Below are positions 25,929 to 34,557 of a stretch of 41,210 nucleotides of DNA, one piece after another. The position numbers and the translations under genes are program-made. The first letter of the stretch is position 1; the number at the start of each line of letters is the position of its first letter. A model generated the notes under the pieces. That model searched no databases and was not told where the DNA came from. It saw only the letters and a program-made list of their open reading frames with translations. The DNA comes from Betaproteobacteria bacterium. Its GTDB lineage: Bacteria; Pseudomonadota; Gammaproteobacteria; Burkholderiales; Casimicrobiaceae. Where the stretch lies: assembly GCA_003153475.1 (NCBI GenBank), contig PLYT01000110.1, positions 1 to 41,210 on the forward strand. The letters run 5' to 3'.

Positions 25929-27716
25929 TTAGCGCAACGGCTGCTTGAAGTGCGTGCTCGATGACCAGACCGGGGTCGCGCGCGGTGGTGCCGGAACGGC
26001 GAGCGACCGTGCGCGCTGCGCGATATCCCGCAGGCGACGACCGAGTGGCGCGTCGTTGGCATGGGCGTCGCCGATCCGGACGATCTCGGCCAGCCGGGCA
26101 ATTCCGTCGGGCGTGGGCAACGCCTGGCGCGCGGCGAAAAACGGTGCGTACAGAGGATCCAGCGGCAATGCGGCATCGGGATCGCGAAGGGCGGCCTCGA
26201 CGCCTGCCCCCTCGAGCATCGCCGGCCCGTAGCGATCGCTCAGATATCCGCGGTGCGCGGCGAAAAGCGCCTGCGCTTGATCGCGCCGCGCGTGTAACCA
26301 CAGCAGCTCGCACCAATAGGGCACCGTCGTCTCGAGCAGCTCGCGAGAGGCGAGCGCATAGCCGTTGCGCGCGTCGCAGCGAACGCCCTCCTCCGCGAGC
26401 CTGACAAGCAACGCGACACCGGCGGTGATCTCGCCGCGCGCCAGCAACAATTCCGCCTGGCGGGCCCGCGCCGGCCAGAGCAGCGACAGCGCATCGAGAA
26501 AGAAAAGCGCGCCGAAGCGTGCCGATTCGAGCACGCAGTCGGCGGCGCCCGCGTAATAGCGCAGCGCCAGCGCCGCATTGCGATCGAGATGCTGCGCCAG
26601 CGCACCGAGAAAATAGAATAGCGATGGCATGAAAAAGGGGGTGACGTCGCCGTACTCATCGAGCGTCGCGCAGCCACGAAGCCGCGCCAGGACCGCCGCA
26701 GGATCGAGCGCGTTGGGCCCGAAGTGGAGCGTCAGTGCCGTGCACAGTGCGGACAACACCGCCTTCGCCTCATAAAGGCGCTGCGCGCTGACCAGCTCTT
26801 TGCTGTAGCGGTAAGCGAGTCCCTGCCAGACCGGCGACCCCGTATCGGCCGATTCGGCTACGCGCCCGGCGAGATAGGCGAGATATGCCTTCTGCGCGCC
26901 CGGTGTCTGCGGTTTTACTTGAAAGGGTCGGCGCGAGGCCCAGACCATCTGGCGCTCGCCAAACTCCCGTATCTCGACATGGCGGAAGCCGGCCCGGCGC
27001 GCGGCGTCGGCGAATGCATCGGCGGACAACAGGAAGCCGTGAAAACCCGGCGCCAGCGCTGCCAGTAACGTCGTCGACTGGTTTTCCGGCGCCACGAATG
27101 ACGCCGCGGGCGTGGTCATGACGAGCACGCCGTCCTCGGCGACCCACGGCGCGAGCAGCGCGGCAAAAGCGGTCGGATCCGGCACGTGCTCGATCACTTC
27201 CGACGCATAGACGACGTCGAACCGGCGTCCGGCAAGCACCGCGCACTGCTGCAACAGCTCGCCATGGATGGTGACGCCCAGCATCGCCGCGCCCTTTCGC
27301 CCGTAATCGGCCAGCTCGAGGCCGACCGCTTCGCCGCGGCCCGAGCGCTGCCAGAAATCCAAGGCGAAGCCAAAGCCGCATCCGACGTCGAGCAGCGAAC
27401 CGCGCTCGACGGCGGCGAGTATCGGCCAGATCGTCTCCCACACGCCGCCGCCGATCTCGACATAAAAGCGCCAGAACGATTCGCCGTCGCCGCTGAGGTC
27501 GCTGAAGTTGACGATGTCGGGCGGATCGTAGAACAAACTGCGACAGCCGCCGCAGCGCAACAGCGACAGCATGGGATTGCCCGGCGTGACCGCCGGCACG
27601 CTCAGCACGGGCGCATGGCCGCTGGCGTGGCCGCAGACGGGACAGCGCTTGCCGTCGACCGGCGTCGCCGTCGGCGGCATCCAGCGAATGTCGTCGGGCG
27701 TGGTCGTCGTATGCAT
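25929..27716 (-). CDS. Zinc-ribbon SAM-dependent methyltransferase with long C-terminal region
   Basis: A 595-residue protein. The N-terminus has a zinc ribbon (CPVCGHASGH and LLRCGGCRSLFYDPP, four cysteines). A class I methyltransferase domain follows with SAM motif SLLDVGCGFGFALDFW and YASEVIEHVPDPTAF. From about residue 300 on is an alpha-helical region of 300 residues rich in Ala and Leu, TPR-like in appearance, with no motif I recognise. Zinc-ribbon methyltransferases of this type often act in sugar or polyketide tailoring. It is last in a row of three transferase genes downstream of dnaB, so a surface-glycan methylation role is plausible (inference). Confidence 0.78.
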   Translation of the reverse strand: MHTTTTPDDIRWMPPTATPVDGKRCPVCGHASGHAPVLSVPAVTPGNPMLSLLRCGGCRSLFYDPPDIVNFSDLSGDGESFWRFYVEIGGGVWETIWPILAAVERGSLLDVGCGFGFALDFWQRSGRGEAVGLELADYGRKGAAMLGVTIHGELLQQCAVLAGRRFDVVYASEVIEHVPDPTAFAALLAPWVAEDGVLVMTTPAASFVAPENQSTTLLAALAPGFHGFLLSADAFADAARRAGFRHVEIREFGERQMVWASRRPFQVKPQTPGAQKAYLAYLAGRVAESADTGSPVWQGLAYRYSKELVSAQRLYEAKAVLSALCTALTLHFGPNALDPAAVLARLRGCATLDEYGDVTPFFMPSLFYFLGALAQHLDRNAALALRYYAGAADCVLESARFGALFFLDALSLLWPARARQAELLLARGEITAGVALLVRLAEEGVRCDARNGYALASRELLETTVPYWCELLWLHARRDQAQALFAAHRGYLSDRYGPAMLEGAGVEAALRDPDAALPLDPLYAPFFAARQALPTPDGIARLAEIVRIGDAHANDAPLGRRLRDIAQRARSLAVPAPPRATPVWSSSTHFKQPLR

Positions 27717-27763
27717 CGTCGATCGGCTAACGGTAGCCGGTACCTATCGGGCGCGAGCGCCGA

Positions 27764-29104
27764 TCATGGCTGCGCTTGCGCGAGGCCACGCAGTGTCGCC
27801 ACGTCGACGAGCTCGGCCAGGCCGGATTCAAACAGAATCTTGACAAAGATCGGCCCGAAATTCCTGAGGCAGGGGGCGAACTCGCCGGCACCAACCGCCG
27901 GACCGCACGCCCACGCGAGATAGCTGCCGCAGATCGCCTTGGCTTCCGCGCGCGCGGGCACGGCCACGGCGGCGGCGTCGTTGTCCTCGTACAGGCGGTA
28001 GTTGTACAGCGGCATCGGCACCATGACCGGTTCGGAAAGCCGCAATGCGCGTAGGCAGAAATCCCACGCATAAGTATATCGATAATCGCGAAAACCCCCG
28101 ATCGACAGGAAGAGCTCGCGCGAGACGAACAGGTTGCCCGACGAAGCGGCGATGTTCTGCGCCAGCATCGCGATGCCCAGCGTCTGCTGGACGGGGCTTT
28201 CGGCGACGGCGCAATAGAGATTGTAAACGTAGCGGTGGTGCAGCGGATCGATCTCCTCGCCGCCGGCATCGACGCAGCGCACCCACGAGAATCCCCACTG
28301 CGCTGCGCCGTGGATGACCCCGTCGACCATGCGTTGGATCCGGTCGGGCTGCAGCCAGTCGTCCGCGTTGAGGAAGCCGATAAAGGCGCCCGCCGCCAGC
28401 CCTGCCGCCTCGTTGAGCGTCGCGGTCGCCCCGCGATGCTCGCGTGCGATGAAGCGTTGCGGGAACGGCGATTCGGCGAGGCAGCCCTCGATCAGATCGG
28501 CCGAGCCATCGTCGGAACCATCGTCGACGACGATGATTTCGATGGTGCGATAGCTTTGCCGGTAGACCGAGCGCAACGCCTGCACGATGTACGCCGCATG
28601 ACGATAGCTGGCGATGACCACGCTGACCAGCGGCGTCACATCGCCTCCCGCATCATCCTGGAGCGTGCCGCGGGCGCGACAGCGGCGCACCCTGTCGGCC
28701 ACCGTGTCCCATACCTGCAGCGGATATTCTTCCGCCAGTATCAGCGCGAGATTGTGGCGATAGGTCCAGATCTTCCAGTCGGTCGCCTCGAGCGCTTGCA
28801 GCACGTATGCCTTGGCCCGGTCGTGCTCACCCCGTTCGAGGCAGATGACGCCAAGCATGTGGAGCGCGTCGGGATGGCCCGGCTGGAGCTCGAGCGCCGC
28901 CTGATAGCTTCGCTCGGCTTCCGTAGGGCGGCGCGCTTGCTGGTGCGCAAGCGCCTCGCTCATCCGCTGCGCGACGCGCTGTTGCCGTACGACGGCCTCG
29001 CTGCTGGCGCCCGCACGACCATGGCAATCCTTGAAACGGCGACCGCTGCCGCACGGACAAGGCTGGTTACGGGACGGCTCGCTGGACATTTCAGGGCGAG
29101 ACAT
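27764..29104 (-). CDS. SEC-C/TPR/GT2 fusion glycosyltransferase
   Basis: About 446 residues with three parts. The N-terminus has a SEC-C zinc motif, NQPCPCGSGRRFKDCHG. A TPR pair follows near residues 45-110 (AERSYQAALELQPGHPDALH, then LGVICLERGEHDRAKAYVLQ). A family 2 transferase domain covers the rest, with VSVVIASYRHAAYI, IIVVDDGSDDGSADL and GFLNADDWLQPDRIQRM. The ATG at 29104 overlaps the preceding stop; another at 29089 would give a 441-residue protein and is equally possible. SEC-C motifs are better known at the end of SecA, so its presence on a glycosyltransferase is notable. The acceptor is unknown. Confidence 0.82.
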   Translation of the reverse strand: MSRPEMSSEPSRNQPCPCGSGRRFKDCHGRAGASSEAVVRQQRVAQRMSEALAHQQARRPTEAERSYQAALELQPGHPDALHMLGVICLERGEHDRAKAYVLQALEATDWKIWTYRHNLALILAEEYPLQVWDTVADRVRRCRARGTLQDDAGGDVTPLVSVVIASYRHAAYIVQALRSVYRQSYRTIEIIVVDDGSDDGSADLIEGCLAESPFPQRFIAREHRGATATLNEAAGLAAGAFIGFLNADDWLQPDRIQRMVDGVIHGAAQWGFSWVRCVDAGGEEIDPLHHRYVYNLYCAVAESPVQQTLGIAMLAQNIAASSGNLFVSRELFLSIGGFRDYRYTYAWDFCLRALRLSEPVMVPMPLYNYRLYEDNDAAAVAVPARAEAKAICGSYLAWACGPAVGAGEFAPCLRNFGPIFVKILFESGLAELVDVATLRGLAQAQP

Positions 29105-30122
29105 GACGCTGCACAACTGCCACCAGGTGCCGACCGGTCATTCGAAGGTCGTAGTTCCGCCTGACGTCGTCGCTTGCGGCGGTAGAGATCGACGCGCGCA
29201 GTTCCGGCGATCGCACCATCTGTTCAAGCGCGGCGATCCATTCGGTCGGTTCGTTCTCGACCAGCAGCCCGGTCGTGCCGTGCCGCACCGTTTCGACGAA
29301 CGGGGAGACGCGGCTGTAGACGCCGGGAATGCCACAGCCAGCATATTCGCGATACTTGTTGTCGGTCTTGAACTGGTCGAAGGTGTCGCCGAGCAAAGGC
29401 GCGATGCCGATGTCCCAGCGGCGTCCAAGCTTGAATGCCAGAAACGCATCGTATTCGGTGATCCACGGGTGGAGCACGACGTTCGGCAGCTCGCTCAACG
29501 CTTCGGGCATCCAGCCGATGAATTCGAACATGACCTCATCGCCGTAATGTTCGAGGAAATGCCTGACGAGCGGAACCAGCAGTGGCGTTACGCGCGGTCG
29601 GGCTGTCGTCGGATAGCCGATACGCACCCCGCGCCGCGGATCAGCGGGCCGCGCATCGCGACGCTCGCGCAACGCCGTTGCCGTTGCGACGTCGAAACCC
29701 GGCCGCACGAATTCGGTGATCGCCTCCGGATGACGCGCCGCGACGTATTCGCGCAGGCGCGACGACCAGCAGATGACGACGTCGGCGTTGCGTACGAATG
29801 CATCGAGCGTTTCGACGGTCGACGGATGCTGGAAGAAGCTGGCCAGGTCGACACCAGTCTGGTGGGTGATCTCCCAGAAATTGTCGTCGAGGAAATAGGC
29901 GTAACGCAGCCGCCGCCGCGACAGGTAGGCCGGCAGCCACGAGAATCGCGAATAGCACAGGCGGGAGACGACGACGGGCCGGCCACCGAAGTCGACGCCG
30001 AACAGGTCCTTCGCGATGCGAACTTCGACGTCGTGGAAGCCTTCGCGCAGCTCGCGCGCCAGCAGCCGCGTGGTGGGGATGTCCCCGTCTGCGACCAGCA
30101 GCGCCGCCGGCTCCGGAGTCAT
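29091..30122 (-). CDS. GT-B fold glycosyltransferase (GT4/GT1-like)
   Basis: A 343-residue putative glycosyltransferase. The N-terminal half contains YAYFLDDNFWEITHQTG and DVVICWSSRLREYV. The C-terminal half has the GT-B donor-site pattern: FDQFKTDNKYREYAGCGIPG (with K/E), then VRHGTTGLLVENEPTEWI. This is usual for GT4-like enzymes. It begins 41 bases after dnaB and overlaps the SEC-C/GT2 gene by 14 bases, so the three transferase genes form one unit that may be read from the dnaB promoter. Confidence 0.8.
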   Translation of the reverse strand: MTPEPAALLVADGDIPTTRLLARELREGFHDVEVRIAKDLFGVDFGGRPVVVSRLCYSRFSWLPAYLSRRRLRYAYFLDDNFWEITHQTGVDLASFFQHPSTVETLDAFVRNADVVICWSSRLREYVAARHPEAITEFVRPGFDVATATALRERRDARPADPRRGVRIGYPTTARPRVTPLLVPLVRHFLEHYGDEVMFEFIGWMPEALSELPNVVLHPWITEYDAFLAFKLGRRWDIGIAPLLGDTFDQFKTDNKYREYAGCGIPGVYSRVSPFVETVRHGTTGLLVENEPTEWIAALEQMVRSPELRASISTAASDDVRRNYDLRMTGRHLVAVVQRHVSP

Positions 30123-30163
30123 CGGATGGCCTGAGACTCAGACACCGCGAGCCTCTCCCTTCG

Positions 30164-31534
30164 TCAGTGACTACCGTGTTGAGCGAGATTCTCGAAACGG
30201 GTGTATTCGCCCAGGAAGGCGAGCCGCACCGCACCGATCGGTCCGTTGCGCTGCTTGCCGACGATGATCTCGGCGATGCCCTTGTCCTGCGTTTCCGGGT
30301 TGTACACTTCGTCGCGATAGATGAACAGGATTACGTCGGCGTCCTGTTCGATCGCTCCGGATTCGCGCAGATCCGACATCACCGGGCGCTTGTTGGGACG
30401 CGCCTCGAGACTGCGGTTCAGCTGCGACAGCGCCATCACCGGCACCTTGAGCTCCTTGGCCAGCGCCTTGAGCGAGCGCGATATCTCGGATATCTCGGTC
30501 GCGCGATTTTCGCCTTCGCCGACCGCCTGCATCAGCTGCAGGTAGTCGACGACGATCGCGCCGAGCTTCCCGCCATACTGGCGCGACAGCCGTCGCGCGC
30601 GAGCGCGAAGCTCCAGCGCGTTCAGCGCCGGCGTCTCGTCGATATGGATCGGCGCGTCGTTGAGGCGGCCGAGCGCGCCGGACAGCCGCTCCCAGTCATC
30701 GTTCGACAGGCGCCCAGTGCGGATCTTGTGCTGGTCGAGGCGTCCGACCGAGCCCATCAGGCGCATCGCCAGCTGGGTGGCGCCCATTTCCATGCTGAAT
30801 ATCGCCACCGGCATTTTCGACGTGAGCGCGATGTGCTCGCCGATGTTGAGTGCTAATGCAGTTTTCCCCATGCTCGGCCGGCCGGCGATGACGACCAGGT
30901 CGCCTTCCTGCAGTCCCGAGGTCATGCGGTCGAGGTCGGTGAAACCGGTCGCAACGCCAGTGACGTCCGATGGATTGTCGCGGTTGTACAGGAACTCGAT
31001 GCGCTCGACGACCTGCGTCAGCAGCGGCCGGATTTCCTGGAAGCCCTGCTGGCCGCGGGCGCCATGCTCGGCGATTTCGAAGACCTTGGTCTCGGCGTGA
31101 TCGAGGATCTCGCGCACGCTGCGTCCGAGTGGATGGTACGCCGCATCAGCGATCTCGCCGCCTGCGGCAGCGAGCCGGCGCAGGATTGCGCGCTCGCGCA
31201 CGATCTCGGCGTAGCGACGGATGTTGGCCGCCGTCGGTACGTTCTCGACCAGCGCGCCCAGGTAGGCCATGCCGCCGATGTAGTCGAGCTTGGTCAGCGA
31301 TTGCAGCGCCTCAGCGAGTGTGACCACGTCGGCCGGCTTGTTGTCGGCGATCAGCCCGACTGTCGTCTTGTACAGCAGACGGTGCGCGTCGCTGTAGAAG
31401 TCCTCGGTGCCGAGGATATCGGCGACTCGATCCGCCGCCCCGTTGTCCAGAAGTAGGCCGCCCAGGACCGACTGCTCGGCCTCAATCGAATGAGGCGGAA
31501 CCTTGAGCGCTTCGAGCTCGCGATCGTTGGGCAT
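30164..31534 (-). CDS. dnaB: Replicative DNA helicase DnaB
   Basis: Hexameric helicase that unwinds DNA ahead of the replication fork; 456 residues, normal length. The N-terminal domain begins KVPPHSIEAEQSVLGGLLLD. The RecA-like domain has GDLVVIAGRPSMGKTALALN (Walker A near 218-225), VVDYLQLM (Walker B), MALSQLNRSLEARPNKRPVM and SDLRESGAIEQDADVILF, all diagnostic. No intein is present. It follows rplI, separated by a terminator and a candidate promoter of its own. Confidence 0.97.
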   Translation of the reverse strand: MPNDRELEALKVPPHSIEAEQSVLGGLLLDNGAADRVADILGTEDFYSDAHRLLYKTTVGLIADNKPADVVTLAEALQSLTKLDYIGGMAYLGALVENVPTAANIRRYAEIVRERAILRRLAAAGGEIADAAYHPLGRSVREILDHAETKVFEIAEHGARGQQGFQEIRPLLTQVVERIEFLYNRDNPSDVTGVATGFTDLDRMTSGLQEGDLVVIAGRPSMGKTALALNIGEHIALTSKMPVAIFSMEMGATQLAMRLMGSVGRLDQHKIRTGRLSNDDWERLSGALGRLNDAPIHIDETPALNALELRARARRLSRQYGGKLGAIVVDYLQLMQAVGEGENRATEISEISRSLKALAKELKVPVMALSQLNRSLEARPNKRPVMSDLRESGAIEQDADVILFIYRDEVYNPETQDKGIAEIIVGKQRNGPIGAVRLAFLGEYTRFENLAQHGSH

Positions 31535-31567
31535 GCGGAAGGATCAGGCGTTGCGGAATGCAGGGGC

Positions 31568-31573
31568 ATTCTA
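31568..31573 (-). promoter_or_regulatory. Candidate -10 element for dnaB
   Basis: TAGAAT on the minus strand matches five of six consensus positions and lies 34 bases before the dnaB ATG. No good -35 hexamer is at the usual distance. Its position between the rplI terminator and dnaB supports an independent dnaB transcript. Confidence 0.38.
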
Positions 31574-31639
31574 ACAGTTGACCGCGCGGCAATGCGCCGC
31601 GCTGCAGCTGCTGAACGATCAGCGAGAATTTTACGCGCA

Positions 31640-31670
31640 CCGCAAAGAAATGGGGCCGTTTCCGGCCCCA
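31640..31670 (-). terminator. Intrinsic terminator after rplI
   Basis: On the minus strand TGGGGCCG (31670-31663) and CGGCCCCA (31658-31651) form a perfect eight-base-pair stem with a four-base loop, followed by TTTCTTTG. It lies about 30 bases beyond the rplI stop and should end most rpsF-operon transcripts before dnaB. Confidence 0.75.
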
Positions 31671-31698
31671 GGTCCAGCCCTCCGGTGCAAGCCTTCCG

Positions 31699-32166
31699 TC
31701 AGCCGGCCTGGACGCCGGTGGTATCGCCCAGGACGTGCACATTGATGTGCGCGATCGCATCCGCGTGCAGTGCGATCGTCAGCGGAAACTCGCCGACGTG
31801 CTTCAACGGACCGTCGGGCATGCGCACCATGGCCTTCTCGACCGTGTGGCCGAGCCCGGCAAGCGCTTCGACGATATCGACGTTGGTCACCGAGCCGAAC
31901 AAGCGGCCGTCGACGCCCGCCTTTTGCGTGATCTGCACCGACACGCCCTCGAGCTTGGCGGCCCGCTCCTGCGCCTGGGTCAACCTGTCTGCGGCCAGTC
32001 TTTCCAGCTCGCTGCGCTTTTCCTCGAGCATCTTCAGATTCTCGGGCGTCGCGCGCTTGGCCTTGCCTTGCGGGATCAGGAAATTACGGGCGTAACCCTG
32101 CCTGACCTTGACCACTTCGCCCAGGTCGCCGACGTTCTGTACTTTTTCCAGCAATATGATTTGCAT
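31699..32166 (-). CDS. rplI: 50S ribosomal protein L9
   Basis: Large-subunit protein binding 23S rRNA, 155 residues. It starts [21 protein letters not shown] and continues [20 protein letters not shown], the classic L9 N-terminal domain. A long connecting helix and the C-terminal domain ([13 protein letters not shown]) follow. The ATG is 14 bases after rpsR, with GGAGA as ribosome site. The last gene before a terminator. Confidence 0.97.
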   Translation of the reverse strand: MQIILLEKVQNVGDLGEVVKVRQGYARNFLIPQGKAKRATPENLKMLEEKRSELERLAADRLTQAQERAAKLEGVSVQITQKAGVDGRLFGSVTNVDIVEALAGLGHTVEKAMVRMPDGPLKHVGEFPLTIALHADAIAHINVHVLGDTTGVQAG

Positions 32167-32180
32167 GCGAGTCTCCGCTC

Positions 32181-32474
32181 CTAGTGCAGGTCGGTGTACG
32201 GCAGCAGCGCGAGAAAGCGCGCGCGCTTGATCGCCGTCGACAGCTGACGCTGGTAGCGCGCCTTGGTGCCGGTGATGCGCGCCGGCATGATCTTGCCGTT
32301 TTCCTGCACGAAGTCCTTCAGGATGTCGATATCCTTGTAATCGATCTGCTTGACGCCCTCGGCGGTGAAGCGGCAGAACTTCTTGCGCTTGAACAGGTTA
32401 TTCCCGCGTTCGCGCTTCTTGCCATCCTTGCCTTTACCTTTGCCTTTGGCGTTTCTTCCCATGGGACGGGGCAT
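32181..32474 (-). CDS. rpsR: 30S ribosomal protein S18
   Basis: Small-subunit protein that pairs with S6; 97 residues, longer than the usual 75-90 because of a Lys/Gly-rich N-terminus ([19 protein letters not shown]). The conserved body is [39 protein letters not shown] and the ending [15 protein letters not shown] clear AAAGGAAA ribosome site precedes the ATG. The basic tail contains no zinc ligands. Confidence 0.97.
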   Translation of the reverse strand: MPRPMGRNAKGKGKGKDGKKRERGNNLFKRKKFCRFTAEGVKQIDYKDIDILKDFVQENGKIMPARITGTKARYQRQLSTAIKRARFLALLPYTDLH

Positions 32475-32518
32475 TTGAATTTCCTTTGGTTTCGCTTGAA
32501 GTCAGCCTTGGCTGAACC

Positions 32519-32818
32519 TCAAGCAGTAAGTTCGAATTCGTTGACGTGCAGTGCGACGGTGATGCCGGTGCGGTAGCGCCGCGCCAGGAAGCCGCGGCAG
32601 CGAAGCTCCGCACCCGGAGCGATCCCGGCCAGCGCCTTGGCGACCGGACCCAGCGCGACGGCGGAAAGCTCGCACGCCACCCGCCGTTCGCCGCCCGCCT
32701 CGACCTGCATCGACTCGTGCACCAGATGAAAATCGAGCGCAGGGACGCCGGTGGGCGTGAACCGAAGCGCGTCGCGCGACTGCATGCGCGCGTCCAAGGT
32801 CACCTGATTCGCCTGCAC
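32519..32818 (-). CDS. priB: Primosomal replication protein PriB
   Basis: Single-strand DNA-binding OB-fold protein of the replication-restart primosome; 99 residues. The OB-fold text is LRFTPTGVPALDFHLVHES, CELSAVALGPVAKAL and LRCRGFLARRYRTGITVALH. The start is a GTG at 32818 (no suitable ATG). It sits between rpsF and rpsR, the order typical of beta- and gammaproteobacteria and the main lineage clue in the window. Confidence 0.93.
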   Translation of the reverse strand: MQANQVTLDARMQSRDALRFTPTGVPALDFHLVHESMQVEAGGERRVACELSAVALGPVAKALAGIAPGAELRCRGFLARRYRTGITVALHVNEFELTA

Positions 32819-32856
32819 GTTATGCTTGCTTTGATGGCAACGGCGTCGCCGCGGCG

Positions 32857-33297
32857 TTACGCTTGTGCCGGCGTCGTCTCGGCGCGCGGCTGCACTGCCG
32901 GCGCTTCCGGCGTGGCCGCGACTGCCGCCGGTGCCGCAGCAGGAGCGCCCGGCCCCGCCGGCGACAGCGACCGCGATTTCTCTTCCTTCATCATCGGCGA
33001 CGGCGTAAGGGCCGCTTCGCGCATCGCGACGATCAGGTGACGGAGCACCGCATCATTGAACTTGAATGCGTGCTCGAGCTCGGTGAGCGTCGGCGCGTCG
33101 CACTCGATGTTCATCAGGACGTAGTGGGCCTTGTGCATCTTGGCGATCGGATAGGCGAGCTGGCGGCGGCCCCAATCCTCGAGACGGTGGATCCTGCCGT
33201 TGCCCGCCGTGACCATGGCGCGGTAGCGCTCGACCATCGCGGGCACCTGCTCGCTCTGGTCCGGATGCACAATAAATACGATTTCGTAGTGACGCAT
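32857..33297 (-). CDS. rpsF: 30S ribosomal protein S6 with Ala/Pro-rich tail
   Basis: Small-subunit protein that binds S18 on 16S rRNA; 146 residues. The S6 fold covers about 1-100 ([57 protein letters not shown]). The final 40 or so residues are low complexity, rich in Ala and Pro, and lack the C-terminal Glu that RimK extends in E. coli S6. The ATG at 33297 follows AAGGAGC. First gene of the operon, behind a strong promoter and a structured leader. Confidence 0.96.
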   Translation of the reverse strand: MRHYEIVFIVHPDQSEQVPAMVERYRAMVTAGNGRIHRLEDWGRRQLAYPIAKMHKAHYVLMNIECDAPTLTELEHAFKFNDAVLRHLIVAMREAALTPSPMMKEEKSRSLSPAGPGAPAAAPAAVAATPEAPAVQPRAETTPAQA

Positions 33298-33375
33298 GCA
33301 GACTTGCTCCTTATGGACGGGTTGGGCGATCGAATCGCCGATGGCCTCCCCGTCTGCGGCGGGTGAGGCAAGGAA
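33298..33375 (-). ncRNA. Structured rpsF mRNA leader (possible S6:S18 binding site)
   Basis: Between the predicted start point and rpsF, the minus-strand leader can form a hairpin. GCCTC (33369-33365) pairs with GAGGC (33348-33344). An inner CCCG/CGGG pair (33363-33360 with 33352-33349) closes a CCGCAGA loop. A second hairpin GGCGAT/ATCGCC follows at 33326-33340. In many bacteria the S6:S18 complex binds a CCG-containing leader structure and represses its own operon. The CCG in this hairpin fits that idea, but I have not matched it to the full consensus. Confidence 0.45.
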
Positions 33376-33381
33376 CCTAAA

Positions 33382-33410
33382 ATTATAACGGAATTCACTC
33401 GTCAGGACAA
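33382..33410 (-). promoter_or_regulatory. Strong sigma-70 promoter of the rpsF operon
   Basis: On the minus strand TTGTCC (33410-33405) and a perfect TATAAT (33387-33382) are 17 bases apart. Transcription would start near 33375, about 80 bases before the rpsF ATG. This is the best promoter match in the window and suits a ribosomal protein operon. Confidence 0.8.
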
Positions 33411-33502
33411 CGGGTTAGAAGGGGCTCCGGCAGGAGGGAGCCGATCATCCGTCGCCGCTGTCGAATAAGTGTCGATTCCGACGACACCGCAGGAGAATCT
33501 CG

Positions 33503-33835
33503 ATGGCCACCGCCCACGCCGCTTCCGGCGAATTGATCGATATCCGGCCGTTCGGCCCGGCGCTACCGCGGGCCGCCTCGGAAACCCTGGTGCGGGCCGA
33601 GCATCTCGAAGTCTTCCGCCTGGTGCTGCTGGCCGGCGGGTCGCTCCCCGGTCACGAGCATGCACGAGCGGTAACGATCCAGTGCATCGAAGGCAGCGTC
33701 GACCTTTTGGCCGGCGGCGAGACGCTTGCCCTGCACGCCGGCGACCTGGTGTACCTGGCGGGTGGAACGCCGCACGAACTCAAGGCCGTCGAGGACTCGT
33801 CGCTGCTGGTCACCTTGCTCGTACGCCGCGAGTAA
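33503..33835 (+). CDS. Small cupin-domain protein
   Basis: A 110-residue single-domain cupin. Motif 1 is GSLPGHEHARAVTIQCIEGSV (two His and the Glu) and motif 2 is LHAGDLVYLAGGTPHELKAV (final His), so the metal-binding set looks complete. A ribosome site AGGAG lies ahead of the ATG. It is followed five bases later by the DUF488 gene, so the pair is probably co-transcribed. Its substrate or sensor role cannot be told. Confidence 0.85.
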   Translation: MATAHAASGELIDIRPFGPALPRAASETLVRAEHLEVFRLVLLAGGSLPGHEHARAVTIQCIEGSVDLLAGGETLALHAGDLVYLAGGTPHELKAVEDSSLLVTLLVRRE

Positions 33836-33840
33836 GCGCG

Positions 33841-34404
33841 TTGGCCTCCCCGGAGAACGAGAAGGCGCAGGCGCTGGTCCTCACGATCGGGCATTCGACG
33901 CGGCCGATCGATGTTTTCGTGGCCCTGCTCGCCGCGAACGGCGTGACGCATCTGATCGATGTGCGCACGATTCCGAAGTCGCGCCACAACCCCCAGTTCA
34001 ACAGCGACGCGCTGGCCGATTCGCTCCACGACGCGGGTATCGCCTACACGCATGTCCCCGGCCTCGGCGGCTTGCGCCGCGCGCGCCCCGATTCGCCCAA
34101 TGCGGCCTGGCGCAACCCATCGTTTCGCGGCTACGCCGATTACATGCAGATGCCGGCATTCGCCGAGCATCTCGCCGAGGTCATCGAACTGGCGAAGAGC
34201 GAGCGCATCGCGCTGATGTGCGCCGAGGCCGTCCCGTGGCGCTGCCATCGCTCGCTGATCGCCGATGCGCTGGTTGCTCGTGGTGTCCCAGTCGAGGAGA
34301 TCGTCAGCGAGACACGGCGAACGCCACACAAGCTGACGCCGTTCGCTCGGGTCGACGGTGTCTCGGTTACTTACCCGGCGATCGATGCTGGACAGACGGA
34401 TTGA
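33841..34404 (+). CDS. DUF488 family protein
   Basis: A protein of about 187 residues with the DUF488 hallmarks LTIGHSTRPIDVFVALL near the N-terminus, LIDVRTIPKSRHNPQFN, and MCAEAVPWRCHRSLIADAL with the paired cysteines. The family's biochemical function is not established. The start is a TTG at 33841, five bases after the cupin stop; no ATG or GTG is available before the conserved TIGHST text. The TTG start should be treated as provisional. Confidence 0.82.
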   Translation: MASPENEKAQALVLTIGHSTRPIDVFVALLAANGVTHLIDVRTIPKSRHNPQFNSDALADSLHDAGIAYTHVPGLGGLRRARPDSPNAAWRNPSFRGYADYMQMPAFAEHLAEVIELAKSERIALMCAEAVPWRCHRSLIADALVARGVPVEEIVSETRRTPHKLTPFARVDGVSVTYPAIDAGQTD

Positions 34405-34557
34405 GCGCGGTCCGAGGAGAGTTCGTCGATCATTCGCCATCGGGTACTCGCCGATGTCGGCCCGCGATTGGCAGCGAGAAGGTCTTTTGCCATGTCAGCC
34501 TTGGTCAGGTATTGTCCCGCGTCGACTGACTCTGTCTGCTTACCCCATCCCACTGAT

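Noticed and set aside
33421..33442. Hairpin ggctcc/ggagcc before the cupin gene
   Set aside because: Six base pairs with no T run and no clear partner gene; likely chance in GC-rich sequence.
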